Below, in pieces: positions 44,732-53,161 of a stretch of DNA of 64,000 bases; the stretch's first letter is position 1; each line of letters opens with the position of its first letter. The stretch comes from Spirochaetota bacterium (lineage in GTDB: Bacteria; Spirochaetota; UBA4802; JAKQUI01). The position numbers and the translations under genes were made by a program. Location of the stretch: NCBI GenBank assembly GCA_029562645.1, contig JAKQUI010000072.1:1-64000 (forward strand), in the 5' to 3' direction. The notes below the pieces were generated by a model. That model ran no database searches. It saw nothing but the letters and a program-made list of their open reading frames with translations, and had not been told where the DNA came from.

Positions 44732-45145
44732 ATGATAACTGCAAGTGATCTCTTTACCGATATGCTTGGACTGAGAAGCATTTTTGATGATTTTTTTACT
44801 GCGACAACTCATCGGTACACTAACGCTGGAAACTATCCCGTTGTGAACGTGTACCATGCGGGCGATGCGGTTGAAGTGCGCGCGCTTGTTCCCGGAGTCA
44901 CGGCCGATACGATCACCCTGGAGTTGGTCGATCGCGATCTGGTGATCAAGGGAGCGCGAACCGCCGCGAACGAGCAGCATGCCTATATCCGGCGCGAACG
45001 CGAGTTCGGCGAGTTTACCCGGAGCGTTCGCCTGCCCATCGCGGTCGATCGCGACAGCATCACCGCGACCCTGAAGGACGGCGTATTGCGCGTGACACTC
45101 GCCGCCAGCGAGGCGGCCAAGCCGAAACGTATTGCGATCCAGTAA
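44732..45145 (+). CDS. Hsp20-family small heat-shock protein, first copy
   Basis: A 137-residue chaperone holding unfolded proteins in a refoldable state. The alpha-crystallin domain spans about 30-135, with 'VEVRALVPGVTADTITLELVDRDLVIKG' and 'GEFTRSVRLPIAVD'; the C-terminal I-x-I type anchor is 'KRIAIQ'. GGAGG precedes the ATG by six bases. A CIRCE element stands just upstream. The next hsp20 gene starts 11 bases after this stop. Confidence 0.92.
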   Translation: MITASDLFTDMLGLRSIFDDFFTATTHRYTNAGNYPVVNVYHAGDAVEVRALVPGVTADTITLELVDRDLVIKGARTAANEQHAYIRREREFGEFTRSVRLPIAVDRDSITATLKDGVLRVTLAASEAAKPKRIAIQ

Positions 45146-45156
45146 GGAGGTGGACC

Positions 45157-45531
45157 ATGAACAGCACGAATACCCATGTTGCGGAACAGAACAGATACGA
45201 ACGCGAGATTGTCCCGGCCGTTGACATCTACGAAAATGAAACCGGCTTCGTGGTGACGGTCGATATGCCGGCGGTCTCGAAGGAAAACGTCGCGGTGACG
45301 CTCCATGAAAACACGCTGGACATCCGCGGCACGGTCACGGCCGACGAGAAGGAGCGCGAGTCGCTGCGCTACGGTGAATACGCATTGTACAACTATCATC
45401 GCACCTTCACGGTTGGTGACGATATCGATCCCAACGGCGTGAGCGCGAAGATCGAAAACGGCGTGCTCACCCTGACGCTGGCGAAGCGCGAAGAGGTGAA
45501 ACCGAAGAAGATCGAAATCGCGGTTCACTGA
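45157..45531 (+). CDS. Hsp20-family small heat-shock protein, second copy
   Basis: A 124-residue alpha-crystallin protein with 'VPAVDIYENETGFVVTVDMPAV' at the start of the domain, 'YNYHRTFTVGDDID' and an I-x-I motif near the end ('KKIEIAV'). It differs clearly from the first copy, as in hetero-oligomeric sHSP pairs. AAGGAGG lies before the ATG, and a terminator-like hairpin follows. It should share CIRCE control with the first copy. Confidence 0.92.
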   Translation: MNSTNTHVAEQNRYEREIVPAVDIYENETGFVVTVDMPAVSKENVAVTLHENTLDIRGTVTADEKERESLRYGEYALYNYHRTFTVGDDIDPNGVSAKIENGVLTLTLAKREEVKPKKIEIAVH

Positions 45532-45547
45532 CCGATCTCACCCTCCT

Positions 45548-45575
45548 CCCGCCCGTATCGCTATTCGGGCGGGTT
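45548..45575 (+). terminator. Terminator after hsp20 pair
   Basis: CCCGCCCG and CGGGCGGG pair perfectly around a ten-base loop, followed by TTCTCAT, 17 bases after the stop. Confidence 0.65.
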
Positions 45576-45588
45576 CTCATATACCCAT

Positions 45589-45619
45589 CAATGGGCATGG
45601 GCAGATTCCATGCCCATTG
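45589..45619. repeat. 12-bp inverted repeat between convergent genes
   Basis: CAATGGGCATGG and CCATGCCCATTG pair perfectly around GCAGATT, between the hsp20 terminator and the lipase 2 terminator. It may act as a bidirectional transcription barrier. Confidence 0.6.
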
Positions 45620-45631
45620 TCGTTTCTCACG

Positions 45632-45659
45632 ATAAAAAGATTGGCCCCATGCGGGGCCA
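45632..45659 (-). terminator. Terminator of lipase 2 (minus strand)
   Basis: On the minus strand TGGCCCC-GCAT-GGGGCCA is followed by ATCTTTTTAT. It lies about 50 bases after the lipase stop. Confidence 0.8.
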
Positions 45660-45707
45660 TACCAGCGCGGTCCGTGAGAGGTCCTGGAGAGGACTTCGGA
45701 TATATCT

Positions 45708-46637
45708 TCAGTACCCCCGTTTCTTCAGGTCGTTGACGATATCGACATAAAATGCGGGCGCGTCGAAACCGGGCGTAACGCCGAAGAACTGGTCGACGAT
45801 ATTGAAGTGGGACACGCCCCCGCACCACCAGGCGCCGGAAACGACGCCCCGAAAGTTGCCCCATTTCGCCGAGCTCACCGATACCAGCCCGTCATTGTCA
45901 CCTTCGTAAAATTTCAGGATCAAATGGGTCGGTTCGATCAGCACGCAATCGGCCGTGAGCGTTTTTATCTTCGCCGCCCAGCTCTGGTAATAGACGCCCG
46001 GCTGGTCCGGATAGGCCTTGTTGAAGACATTGCACATGTAGTCGCGGGTGAGATTTCGCGCCGCGCCCAGGCTGTCGGGTTTCACGTCGCCCATGAGCCA
46101 TCCGGCGGCGTTGATGATTGCGCCGACCGTCGTATGCGTCCCGTTCGGCAGCGCACCCAGAATGACATCGGCGACGGCGCTCCCGCGGTTGGGGCCCGCG
46201 ATGCCGGTCCAACTCGCGATAAAATCGCTCATCTTGCGCGTGTAGGTCTTCCCGCCGACGGTGTAGGTGATGGGGGTCGCGATCACGTAGCGCGAATCGA
46301 GCGTGCCCTGCGAGTGCCCGATGATGTTCACCTTCGTGTTGTAATTGTACAGCGCCAGCACGCCCATGATGTACGCGCGCAGTTGCTCGCCCCGCTGGGC
46401 ATGCGATCCGAAGGCGTTCTGGTTGGAGATGTACACCCGCGCGCCCTCGTCACGGAGCGCGTCCGGGATGCCGTACCAGTAATTGACGCCCAGTATGCTG
46501 TCGCGCACGCCCATGCCGTGGGACAGGATGATGGGGTATTTGGTGTTGCATTTCTTCTCGGCGGACCCGCCCGCAAATGCCGCAAGGGGCACGAGCAACG
46601 CGCAGGCGCAGAGAAGCCGTGGAATGAAAGTGTTCAT
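45708..46637 (-). CDS. Secreted triacylglycerol lipase, paralog 2
   Basis: A 309-residue exported lipase. The signal peptide ends near residue 22; the oxyanion region is 'PIILSHGMGV', the nucleophile Ser is in 'GHSQG' (S109), and likely Asp and His partners lie in 'GDNDGLVS' and 'GVSHFNIVD'. It matches paralog 1 over nearly the whole length with a 15-residue insertion after 'DSRYVIAT'. AGGAGG precedes ATG 46637. No foldase gene is near. Two copies 14 kb apart on opposite strands suggest an old duplication. Confidence 0.87.
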   Translation of the reverse strand: MNTFIPRLLCACALLVPLAAFAGGSAEKKCNTKYPIILSHGMGVRDSILGVNYWYGIPDALRDEGARVYISNQNAFGSHAQRGEQLRAYIMGVLALYNYNTKVNIIGHSQGTLDSRYVIATPITYTVGGKTYTRKMSDFIASWTGIAGPNRGSAVADVILGALPNGTHTTVGAIINAAGWLMGDVKPDSLGAARNLTRDYMCNVFNKAYPDQPGVYYQSWAAKIKTLTADCVLIEPTHLILKFYEGDNDGLVSVSSAKWGNFRGVVSGAWWCGGVSHFNIVDQFFGVTPGFDAPAFYVDIVNDLKKRGY

Positions 46638-46717
46638 TGAGACCTCCTGAAAATGATGTGTGTGTACAGATAGTACCACATCGGGAGGGAGGCCGTCTTG
46701 CACTGGATTGATGTGTG

Positions 46718-46751
46718 CGGGATTATCTCAACCGGGTGTACGATAATCCCG
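46718..46751. repeat. 10-bp inverted repeat upstream of lipase 2
   Basis: CGGGATTATC (46718-46727) and GATAATCCCG (46742-46751) pair perfectly around 14 bases. It sits between the stop of the Na/Pi gene and the lipase start on the same strand; it lacks a T-run, so terminator or operator roles are both open. Confidence 0.5.
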
Positions 46752-46786
46752 TCCCGCCGGAGGCGTAAGGAGGCCGGGAGGCCGGC

Positions 46787-48484
46787 TCAGGTTATCTTTT
46801 TCAGGGCGATGCCCTCGGCGATATTGAATGCGTGGTCGCCGATTTTTTCGAAGCTGGTGAGCATGTCGATGAACACCAGGCCCGACGACACGTCGCAGGC
46901 CCCCTCGTTGAGCCTGCTGATATGGGTGGAACGAAGCTCTTTCCTGAGCTCGTTGATCCTGTTTTCGAGGACGCTGGCGGTCGTCATGATGCTCACGCTC
47001 GCCTTCATCAGTCCGTCATGGATCAACACGAGCAGGTCGCGCACCTTTGCGGATATGCTCGTGATTTCCTGCACGGCGCGGTCGGAAAACTCGAGCTTGC
47101 CGTCGTACTTGCGCCGCACGAGCTTCAGGAGGTTCTCGCAGTGGTCTCCGATCCGCTCGCAGTCGTTCACCGCGTGCAGGAGCATCGATATCTCGTAGCT
47201 CTGGTCCTGGGATATTGACTCCTGCGATATCTTGACCAAGTACTCCGAGATCTCCATTTCCAGCTTGTCGATGGTGCGCTCACGCACCTGGATCTTTTCC
47301 ACGAGCTCGCCCAGCTTTTCGCCGGGCTTCCCGAACACCTCCATCACCATGTCGAACATTTCGATCGAGATCCCCACCATGCGTTGCGTCTCCATGCGCG
47401 CCTGGTTTATGTTGATGGCGGGGGTCGACAGGAGCGGGCTCGCGATATATTTCAAATTAAACTCGTCATACTCGGCGGTGCCCGCCTTGTCCGGAACAAG
47501 GCGCGTGGCGATATTCGCAAGGACCGTCGTGAAAGGAAGGAACAGCATCGCGTTGATCACGTTAAACAGCGTATGAAACGCCGCCATGTGGTCGGCGATG
47601 ACCTTCGAGCGTTCGCTTGCTACCGTTGAGAAGGGATCGCCCGGAACCACCCAGTTGATGAAGGGAATGAACAACCAGTGAAAACAGGACAGGACCCAGA
47701 TGACCCCGAATATATTGAAGAGCATATGGACCCGCGCGGTCCGCCGTGCGGTCGTCGATGCGCCAAGGGACGCGAGAAAAGCGGTGAAGGTGGTGCCGAT
47801 GTTCTCGCCGAGGATGAGCGCGCAGCAGGTGTAAAAATCGACGATCCCGTTGACGGCGAGCGCCATCGTCATGGCCATCGTGGCGCTCGACGACTGGACG
47901 ACCATGGTCACGAGAGTGCCGATAACCACCACCAGGATTGCCGTGGGAATGGTGTCCGCGCGGACCATGGACATCAGGTGCATCACCGCGCTTGAGCCGC
48001 GGAGGTCCTTGACGGCCGAATTCATGATGTCGAGGCCCAGGAAAAGAATCCCGAAACCGAGGATGACCTCGCCCCAGTCCTCGAATTTCTCGTTCTTGAA
48101 GAAGCGCAGGAAGAAGCCGATTGCGATGGCGGGCAGGGCGAACATGGTGATCTGAACCTTGAAGCCGAGGAGCGCGACAATCCAGCCCGTAACGGTTGTA
48201 CCGATGTTTGCGCCGAGAATGATTCCGACCGACTGGGAGAGGTTGATGAGGCCGGCGTTTACGAAACTGACGAGCATCACCGTCGTCGCGCTGGAAGACT
48301 GAATGAGGGCCGTGATGCCCAGTCCCGTCAGGAGCCCGAAAAATCGATTGCTGGTGACCCGGGTGAGGATGTTCCTGAGCTTGTCCCCGGTCGCCTTCTG
48401 AAGGGCCTCGCTCATGATCTTCATGCCGAAGAGGAACAGGCCAAGTCCCCCGAGAACCGTTATTGCGATGATAAATCCGTTCAT
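46787..48484 (-). CDS. Na/Pi cotransporter family protein with PhoU-like C-terminal domain
   Basis: A 565-residue protein. The membrane half has two internal repeats with the paired 'QSSSATT' / 'QSSSATM' motifs (about 65 and 205) that form the substrate site of NptA/PNaS transporters. The C-terminal part from about 340 is helical and PhoU-like, with 'SMLLHAVNDCERIGDHCENLLKLV' and 'DMLTSFEKIGDHAFNIAEGI'. It takes up or exports phosphate with sodium. ATG 48484 begins the first helix. Confidence 0.9.
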   Translation of the reverse strand: MNGFIIAITVLGGLGLFLFGMKIMSEALQKATGDKLRNILTRVTSNRFFGLLTGLGITALIQSSSATTVMLVSFVNAGLINLSQSVGIILGANIGTTVTGWIVALLGFKVQITMFALPAIAIGFFLRFFKNEKFEDWGEVILGFGILFLGLDIMNSAVKDLRGSSAVMHLMSMVRADTIPTAILVVVIGTLVTMVVQSSSATMAMTMALAVNGIVDFYTCCALILGENIGTTFTAFLASLGASTTARRTARVHMLFNIFGVIWVLSCFHWLFIPFINWVVPGDPFSTVASERSKVIADHMAAFHTLFNVINAMLFLPFTTVLANIATRLVPDKAGTAEYDEFNLKYIASPLLSTPAININQARMETQRMVGISIEMFDMVMEVFGKPGEKLGELVEKIQVRERTIDKLEMEISEYLVKISQESISQDQSYEISMLLHAVNDCERIGDHCENLLKLVRRKYDGKLEFSDRAVQEITSISAKVRDLLVLIHDGLMKASVSIMTTASVLENRINELRKELRSTHISRLNEGACDVSSGLVFIDMLTSFEKIGDHAFNIAEGIALKKIT

Positions 48485-48633
48485 GTAGTCCTCAGCGATT
48501 TCCGGCAACGCACGAAGCCGCCGCCAATCCCATGTGAACAATGAAAAATAATGAGCGCATATTTACAAGAAAAATTACCACAATTCGCCAGCGGGTCAAT
48601 GTACACGTTTTTATGGTTCTGTCGTAACAATCG

Positions 48634-49437
48634 TTACCGGACGCCCGGACCCGTCAGCGCGGTAAGGATCGTCATGACCAGCTGAACCGGCGAGGTCACC
48701 ACATCGGCGATCACGGTGCCGACGTATCCAGCCATGCGCGCGGCGTATACGATCCTGCTTCGCTCTTTCCATGCTATGTCGAAATGCGGATCGGTGTAGG
48801 GACCCACGGCGATGCCGGTGCAGATGACCAGCGACGACCCGTCAGCAGGCGCACCCCAGATGACCGCCCGGGCGCTATAGCTGTAGTTGAGCGAAAAATC
48901 GAGATGAATAATGGCGAGGGGATACTCAGCCCTGACGACCGCAAACGAGAAGTGTTCATTGAGGAATGAGATCGGATCCGATGGTTTTCCAACCTCCTGG
49001 TTCATCAGCGCGGTGAACGTCTTCATGGTCATGGTCGACATCGTCGTAAATGCGAGATAGGCGGGAGGGCCCGGCGGGGCGGGGGTTGCGCTTTCGCGGA
49101 TCCGAATCAGCCCGGATCGTTTGATGAGGCGTTTCGACTCCCGTAGAATTCCGTCGGGTCCCGTTTCATATGCCGGCGTCATTCGTTCCCGCTCCGGCAC
49201 CAGCACATCGAGATAGCGCCCCGCGCCTTTCAGGATTCCGGCAAACTGGAAGCGGTGGAAGCCCTCGCCATTGATATCGCACCTGCCCGCCATAGTCCCG
49301 GTGTACATCCGCGTCGCGGCGCGGTGGTCCCGATCGAATTCGCGGTAGGCGTGACCGAATTCGACGGTGGCCGTATGATAGGACGCGGTGATGCACCCGG
49401 ACAGGGCGAACGCGATCAGAATGACGAACGGCTTCAC
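48634..49437 (-). CDS. Hypothetical lipoprotein
   Basis: A 267-residue protein with the leader 'VILIAFALSGC' (Cys17 including the start). The rest is unlike any family I know; a tail of 'VGTVIADVVTSPVQLVMTILTALTGPG' is hydrophobic. The GTG start at 49437 overlaps the TGA of the PyrK-like gene (GTGA), so the two genes are coupled. The same frame is open further upstream inside pyrK, which is a shadow. Function is unknown. Confidence 0.65.
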   Translation of the reverse strand: MKPFVILIAFALSGCITASYHTATVEFGHAYREFDRDHRAATRMYTGTMAGRCDINGEGFHRFQFAGILKGAGRYLDVLVPERERMTPAYETGPDGILRESKRLIKRSGLIRIRESATPAPPGPPAYLAFTTMSTMTMKTFTALMNQEVGKPSDPISFLNEHFSFAVVRAEYPLAIIHLDFSLNYSYSARAVIWGAPADGSSLVICTGIAVGPYTDPHFDIAWKERSRIVYAARMAGYVGTVIADVVTSPVQLVMTILTALTGPGVR

Positions 49438-50201
49438 GACTGCGCCTCGAGCGATTCCCAGTGGATCGCGCGCCCGTCGAAGACGGGACCGTCCACGCAG
49501 GCGCGGCGCAGGCCGTCCGTCGTGCCGATGGAGCAGCCGGAGCATACGCCGATCCCGCAGCCGAAATAATTCTCCACCGACAGCTCGAAGGCGATGTCGC
49601 GGGGCGCGAGGAGGGCCGCGGCCGCGCGCATCATCGGGGTCGGTCCGCACACGTACGCGATGTCGAAGGCGCGCTCCGCGAGGACCTCCGCGAGCGCGTC
49701 GGTGATACGCCCGCGGCGCCCCGCGCTCCCGTCGTCGGTTGTGAGAAGAAAATCGTCGCTTGCCGCGCGGAAGGCGTCTTCGCAATACACGAATTCGCCG
49801 CTCGCCGCGCCGTACAGGTACGTGACGCGGCATGCGCGCGCGCGAAGCTCCCGCGCCAGATATTGCAGCGGCGCGTTCCCCACGCCGCCGCCGACGATGA
49901 GCGCCCGCTTGTCCTCGGCGAGCGTAAACCCGCGCCCCAGCGGCGCGAGGACGTCGATGTCCGCGCCCGCACGGCATCCGGAGAGCCACGCGGTACCGCG
50001 CCCCACGACGCGGACCACGATCTCGAGCACGGAGCCCGCGCGGTCATAGATGGAGAATGGGCGGCGCAGGAGCGGATCGGCATTCGATCCTGCCTTGATG
50101 TTCACGAACTGCCCCGGAGCGGCGTCGATGGCATCGAAGGCGATGGAGAGCAGATAATGATCGCGGGCGACCGCGCGCGCGTCTTCGGTGAGTACGGGCA
50201 T
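49434..50201 (-). CDS. pyrK: Dihydroorotate dehydrogenase electron-transfer subunit (PyrK-like)
   Basis: A 255-residue FAD and 2Fe-2S protein. 'RRPFSIYD' (46-53) binds FAD, 'LIVGGGVGNAPL' (101-112) binds NAD, and 'CGIGVCSGC...C' (C215, C220, C223, C235) holds the cluster. PyrK passes electrons from PyrDB to NAD. No pyrD gene is adjacent; a related sulfide or hydrogenase subunit is an alternative. ATG 50201 follows GGAG; the frame opens earlier without support. Confidence 0.8.
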   Translation of the reverse strand: MPVLTEDARAVARDHYLLSIAFDAIDAAPGQFVNIKAGSNADPLLRRPFSIYDRAGSVLEIVVRVVGRGTAWLSGCRAGADIDVLAPLGRGFTLAEDKRALIVGGGVGNAPLQYLARELRARACRVTYLYGAASGEFVYCEDAFRAASDDFLLTTDDGSAGRRGRITDALAEVLAERAFDIAYVCGPTPMMRAAAALLAPRDIAFELSVENYFGCGIGVCSGCSIGTTDGLRRACVDGPVFDGRAIHWESLEAQS

Positions 50202-50358
50202 AATGACTCCGTCGCAGGTGTGGCGGGCGCGCTGCCCGCCGGATGAACGCACGCTATGCGACGGGTCGTTTTTTATCAACATAAATTGTTATTGAAAAAA
50301 ATGCGCGCGCCCATATGATACGCATTCGCATTTTGTATATACGAATAGGGGGTGTTCG

Positions 50359-51933
50359 GTGGCAAAGGAAAAGAGGGGTGACTGCATTCTCGCGATAGAC
50401 GCCGGTACGCAATCCATACGGGCGATCGCGGTGGACCTGAAGGGGAATTTGTACGATTCGGTGAAAACCCCGCTCGATCCGTATTTTTCCACGAACCCGG
50501 GATGGGCCGAGCAGGACCCCGAGTATTACTGGAAAATCCTGTGCCAGACCACGAAGAAGTTTTTCGCGAAAACGAAGGTCCCGCGCGACGCCTTCACGGG
50601 CGTGACGCTCACCACGCAGCGGAACACGGTCATCAACCTTGACAAGAACGGGAAGCCCCTGCGGCCGGCCATCGTGTGGCTGGACCAGCGCAAGGCGCGC
50701 AACGAGAGCTGGCCGTCCCTTCCCCTGCGGACGGCGCTGCGCGCGATCAACATGCTGGAGACGGTGGAGCATTCCTACCGCGAGTGCGAAGCCAACTGGA
50801 TCCGGCAGAACCAGGCGGAGATCTGGGGAAAAACCGACAAGTTCGTGTTCCTCTCCGGGTATTTCATCAACCGGCTCATCGGCGAGTTCGTCGATTCGAC
50901 AGCAAGCCAGGTGGGCTACATCCCCTTCGATTATAAGACCCACGCCTGGGCCGCGCCCTCGGACATGAAATGGAAGATGTTCCCCATCGAACCGGAGAAG
51001 CTCGTCCGGATCGTCGAGCCCGCCGAGCTCATGGGCGCCATCACCAAAAAGGCCTCGCAGGAGACCGGGATCCCGGCGGGGCTGCCGCTGGTCTCCGCGG
51101 GCGCCGACAAGGCCTGCGAGGTCCTGGGGGCCGGCTGCCTATCGCCGGAGATCGCGTGCCTGAGTTACGGGACCACCGCGACCGTGGAGACGACCAACGA
51201 GAAATACGTCGAGGTGATCCCCTTCCTGCCGCCCTATCCGAGCGCCGTCCCCGGATCGTACAACACGGAGATCATGATCTACCGCGGCTTCTGGATGGTG
51301 AGCTGGTTCAAGAAGGAGTTTGGCCTGCGCGAGCAACAGATCGCCCAGAAGCGGAAGATCCCGCCGGAGGCGCTCTTCGACGAGCTCATTCGCGACATCC
51401 CGCCGGGCTCGATGGGGCTCACCCTGCAGCCGTACTGGACGCCCGGCGTGAAGGTGCCCGGCCCGGAGGCGAAGGGCGCCATCATCGGTTTCGGCGACGT
51501 GCACACGCGCGCGCACATCTACCGCGCCATCCTCGAGGGGCTCGCCTATGCGCTCAAGGAGGGGGCCCTGCGCACCGAGAAGCGGAACAAGGTGAAAATC
51601 GAAAAGATCCGCGTGGCCGGCGGCGGATCGCAGAGCCGCGTCGCGATGCAGCTCACGGCCGACATCTTCAACATGCCGGCCGAGAAGCCGCATACGCCCG
51701 AGACCTCGGCGCTCGGCGCGGCGATCGACGCCGCGGTGGGCCTCAAGTATTTCACGGATTTCTCCGGGGCGATCCGGTCGATGACGCGCGTGGGCGAGGT
51801 CTACGAGCCCGCCGGCGAGAGCGCGCGCGTGTATCAAGAGCTGTTCGAAAAGGTGTACCTGCGGATGTACGCGAAACTTCAACCGCTGTACGACGACATC
51901 AGGTCCATCACCGGCTATCCCGCGCGTCACTAA
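50359..51933 (+). CDS. FGGY-family carbohydrate kinase
   Basis: A 524-residue sugar kinase of the xylulokinase/glycerol-kinase superfamily. 'LAIDAGTQSIRAIAVD' is the N-terminal phosphate loop, 'TTQRNTVINLDKNGKPLRPAIVWLDQR' is the FGGY substrate segment, and 'VAGGGSQSRVAMQLTADIFNMPAEKP' is the C-terminal signature. Starts at GTG 50359 after AGGGGGTG. It is the first gene of a same-strand run with three STAS genes (22 bp after its stop). The sugar is unknown. Confidence 0.88.
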   Translation: MAKEKRGDCILAIDAGTQSIRAIAVDLKGNLYDSVKTPLDPYFSTNPGWAEQDPEYYWKILCQTTKKFFAKTKVPRDAFTGVTLTTQRNTVINLDKNGKPLRPAIVWLDQRKARNESWPSLPLRTALRAINMLETVEHSYRECEANWIRQNQAEIWGKTDKFVFLSGYFINRLIGEFVDSTASQVGYIPFDYKTHAWAAPSDMKWKMFPIEPEKLVRIVEPAELMGAITKKASQETGIPAGLPLVSAGADKACEVLGAGCLSPEIACLSYGTTATVETTNEKYVEVIPFLPPYPSAVPGSYNTEIMIYRGFWMVSWFKKEFGLREQQIAQKRKIPPEALFDELIRDIPPGSMGLTLQPYWTPGVKVPGPEAKGAIIGFGDVHTRAHIYRAILEGLAYALKEGALRTEKRNKVKIEKIRVAGGGSQSRVAMQLTADIFNMPAEKPHTPETSALGAAIDAAVGLKYFTDFSGAIRSMTRVGEVYEPAGESARVYQELFEKVYLRMYAKLQPLYDDIRSITGYPARH

Positions 51934-51955
51934 AAACAGGATTCGCGCACGGCCG

Positions 51956-52345
51956 ATGAGCGCTTGTAACACAACATTTTCCGTCATCACCCTAGGCAGC
52001 GCGCGCAACGACGCCATCGACTACCGTGCGCTCGTCTTTCGCGTCGGCCCGGGGGCGGTGCTGGACGCCGACACTGCCCCCAGCGTCTGGGTGCTCGTGA
52101 AAACCCTCATCGAGGGCGGCGCGCGCAAGTTCGTGGTGAACATGAACGGGCTCGAGTTTATCGACAGTTACGGGATCGGCATTTTTGTGAACGCGGCGAA
52201 GACGGTGCGCGGGCGCGGGGGCGACCTCGCGCTCGCCGAGGTGCCGCCGTCGATCGCGCGGATCCTCGAGCCGATCAACGTCGCGCGTTTTATACAGATA
52301 TTCGCGGCCGAGCAGGACGCGCTCGACTACCTGGGCGGTCTGTAA
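51956..52345 (+). CDS. STAS-domain protein 1 (anti-sigma-factor antagonist type)
   Basis: A 129-residue single STAS domain. The phosphorylatable Ser follows Asp in 'LEFIDSYGIGIF' (D70-S71). An 'IDYRALVFRV' start and 'GGARKFVVNMNG' strand are as in the next two proteins. In the family such proteins bind a GHKL kinase and release its partner when unphosphorylated. It is the most diverged of the trio. It starts 22 bp after the kinase gene. Confidence 0.87.
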   Translation: MSACNTTFSVITLGSARNDAIDYRALVFRVGPGAVLDADTAPSVWVLVKTLIEGGARKFVVNMNGLEFIDSYGIGIFVNAAKTVRGRGGDLALAEVPPSIARILEPINVARFIQIFAAEQDALDYLGGL

Positions 52346-52380
52346 CCGCCGCCGCATGCCGCGCACGATCCGGGTACGGA

Positions 52381-52761
52381 ATGAAGATCGCGTTTGAAAT
52401 CATCAAGACAACGAAGCGCACCGACGAGTCAATCGATTACAAAACGATCGTCTTCAAGCTCGTGCTCGAGAAGATCATCGACCTGGATTCGTCGCGCGAC
52501 CTCGGCGCGCTCTTCGAGGCGCTGGTCGACGGCGGCGCGGTGAAGATCCTCCTGGACATGACCGGCCTGGAATACATCGACAGCATGGGGATCGGCACCG
52601 TGATCAGCTCGGCGAAACTGGTGCGCAAAAAGCGCGGCGACGTGGTGATGATCGGCGTCACGCCCGATCTCGACAAGATTTTCCGCGTGGTGAACCTGCA
52701 TCGCGTCATCAAGATGTTCGACACGGAAGACGAGGCGCTCAATTTTTTCCGATACGTCTGA
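52381..52761 (+). CDS. STAS-domain protein 2
   Basis: A 126-residue STAS domain. Starts 'MKIAFEIIKT' much like protein 3 ('MRIAFEIIRI'), with 'LEYIDSMGIGTVI' (S68 the phosphorylatable position) and 'KLVRKKRGDVVM'. Its close likeness to protein 3 suggests tandem duplication. The 35-bp gap before it and 12-bp gap after it keep it in the same transcript. Confidence 0.88.
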   Translation: MKIAFEIIKTTKRTDESIDYKTIVFKLVLEKIIDLDSSRDLGALFEALVDGGAVKILLDMTGLEYIDSMGIGTVISSAKLVRKKRGDVVMIGVTPDLDKIFRVVNLHRVIKMFDTEDEALNFFRYV

Positions 52762-52773
52762 CAGGGGGGTCCC

Positions 52774-53154
52774 ATGAGGATCGCATTCGAAATCATCAGG
52801 ATCACGCAACGACTCGACGAGGTCATCGACTTCAACGCGCTGATATTCCGGATCGACGCCCCGAAACGGGTGGATATCGATTCCTCGCGCTACCTGTGGA
52901 TCTTCCTGAAAACGGTCATCGATGGCGGGGTGCGCAAGATCATCATCGACATGAAAAACCTGGAGATGATCGACAGCTCGGGGATGGGCGTGCTGATCAA
53001 CGCGGCCAAGCTCGTTCGCGGAAAGAAGGGCGACATCATCCTGTCGAACGTCTCCGCCGACGTGCGCAAGATCTTCAAGATCATCAACCTGCAGGAATTC
53101 ATCAAGATGTTCAACACCGACGGCGAGGCGCAAAACCACTTCCGGTTCCTCTGA
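52774..53154 (+). CDS. STAS-domain protein 3
   Basis: A 126-residue STAS domain with the canonical 'LEMIDSSGMGVLI' (S68) and 'KLVRGKKGDIILSNVS'. Residue-by-residue it is near protein 2 and less near protein 1. It ends seven bases before the HsdS-like gene, so this antagonist and that protein are very likely co-expressed. Confidence 0.88.
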   Translation: MRIAFEIIRITQRLDEVIDFNALIFRIDAPKRVDIDSSRYLWIFLKTVIDGGVRKIIIDMKNLEMIDSSGMGVLINAAKLVRGKKGDIILSNVSADVRKIFKIINLQEFIKMFNTDGEAQNHFRFL

Positions 53155-53161
53155 ACGACGC

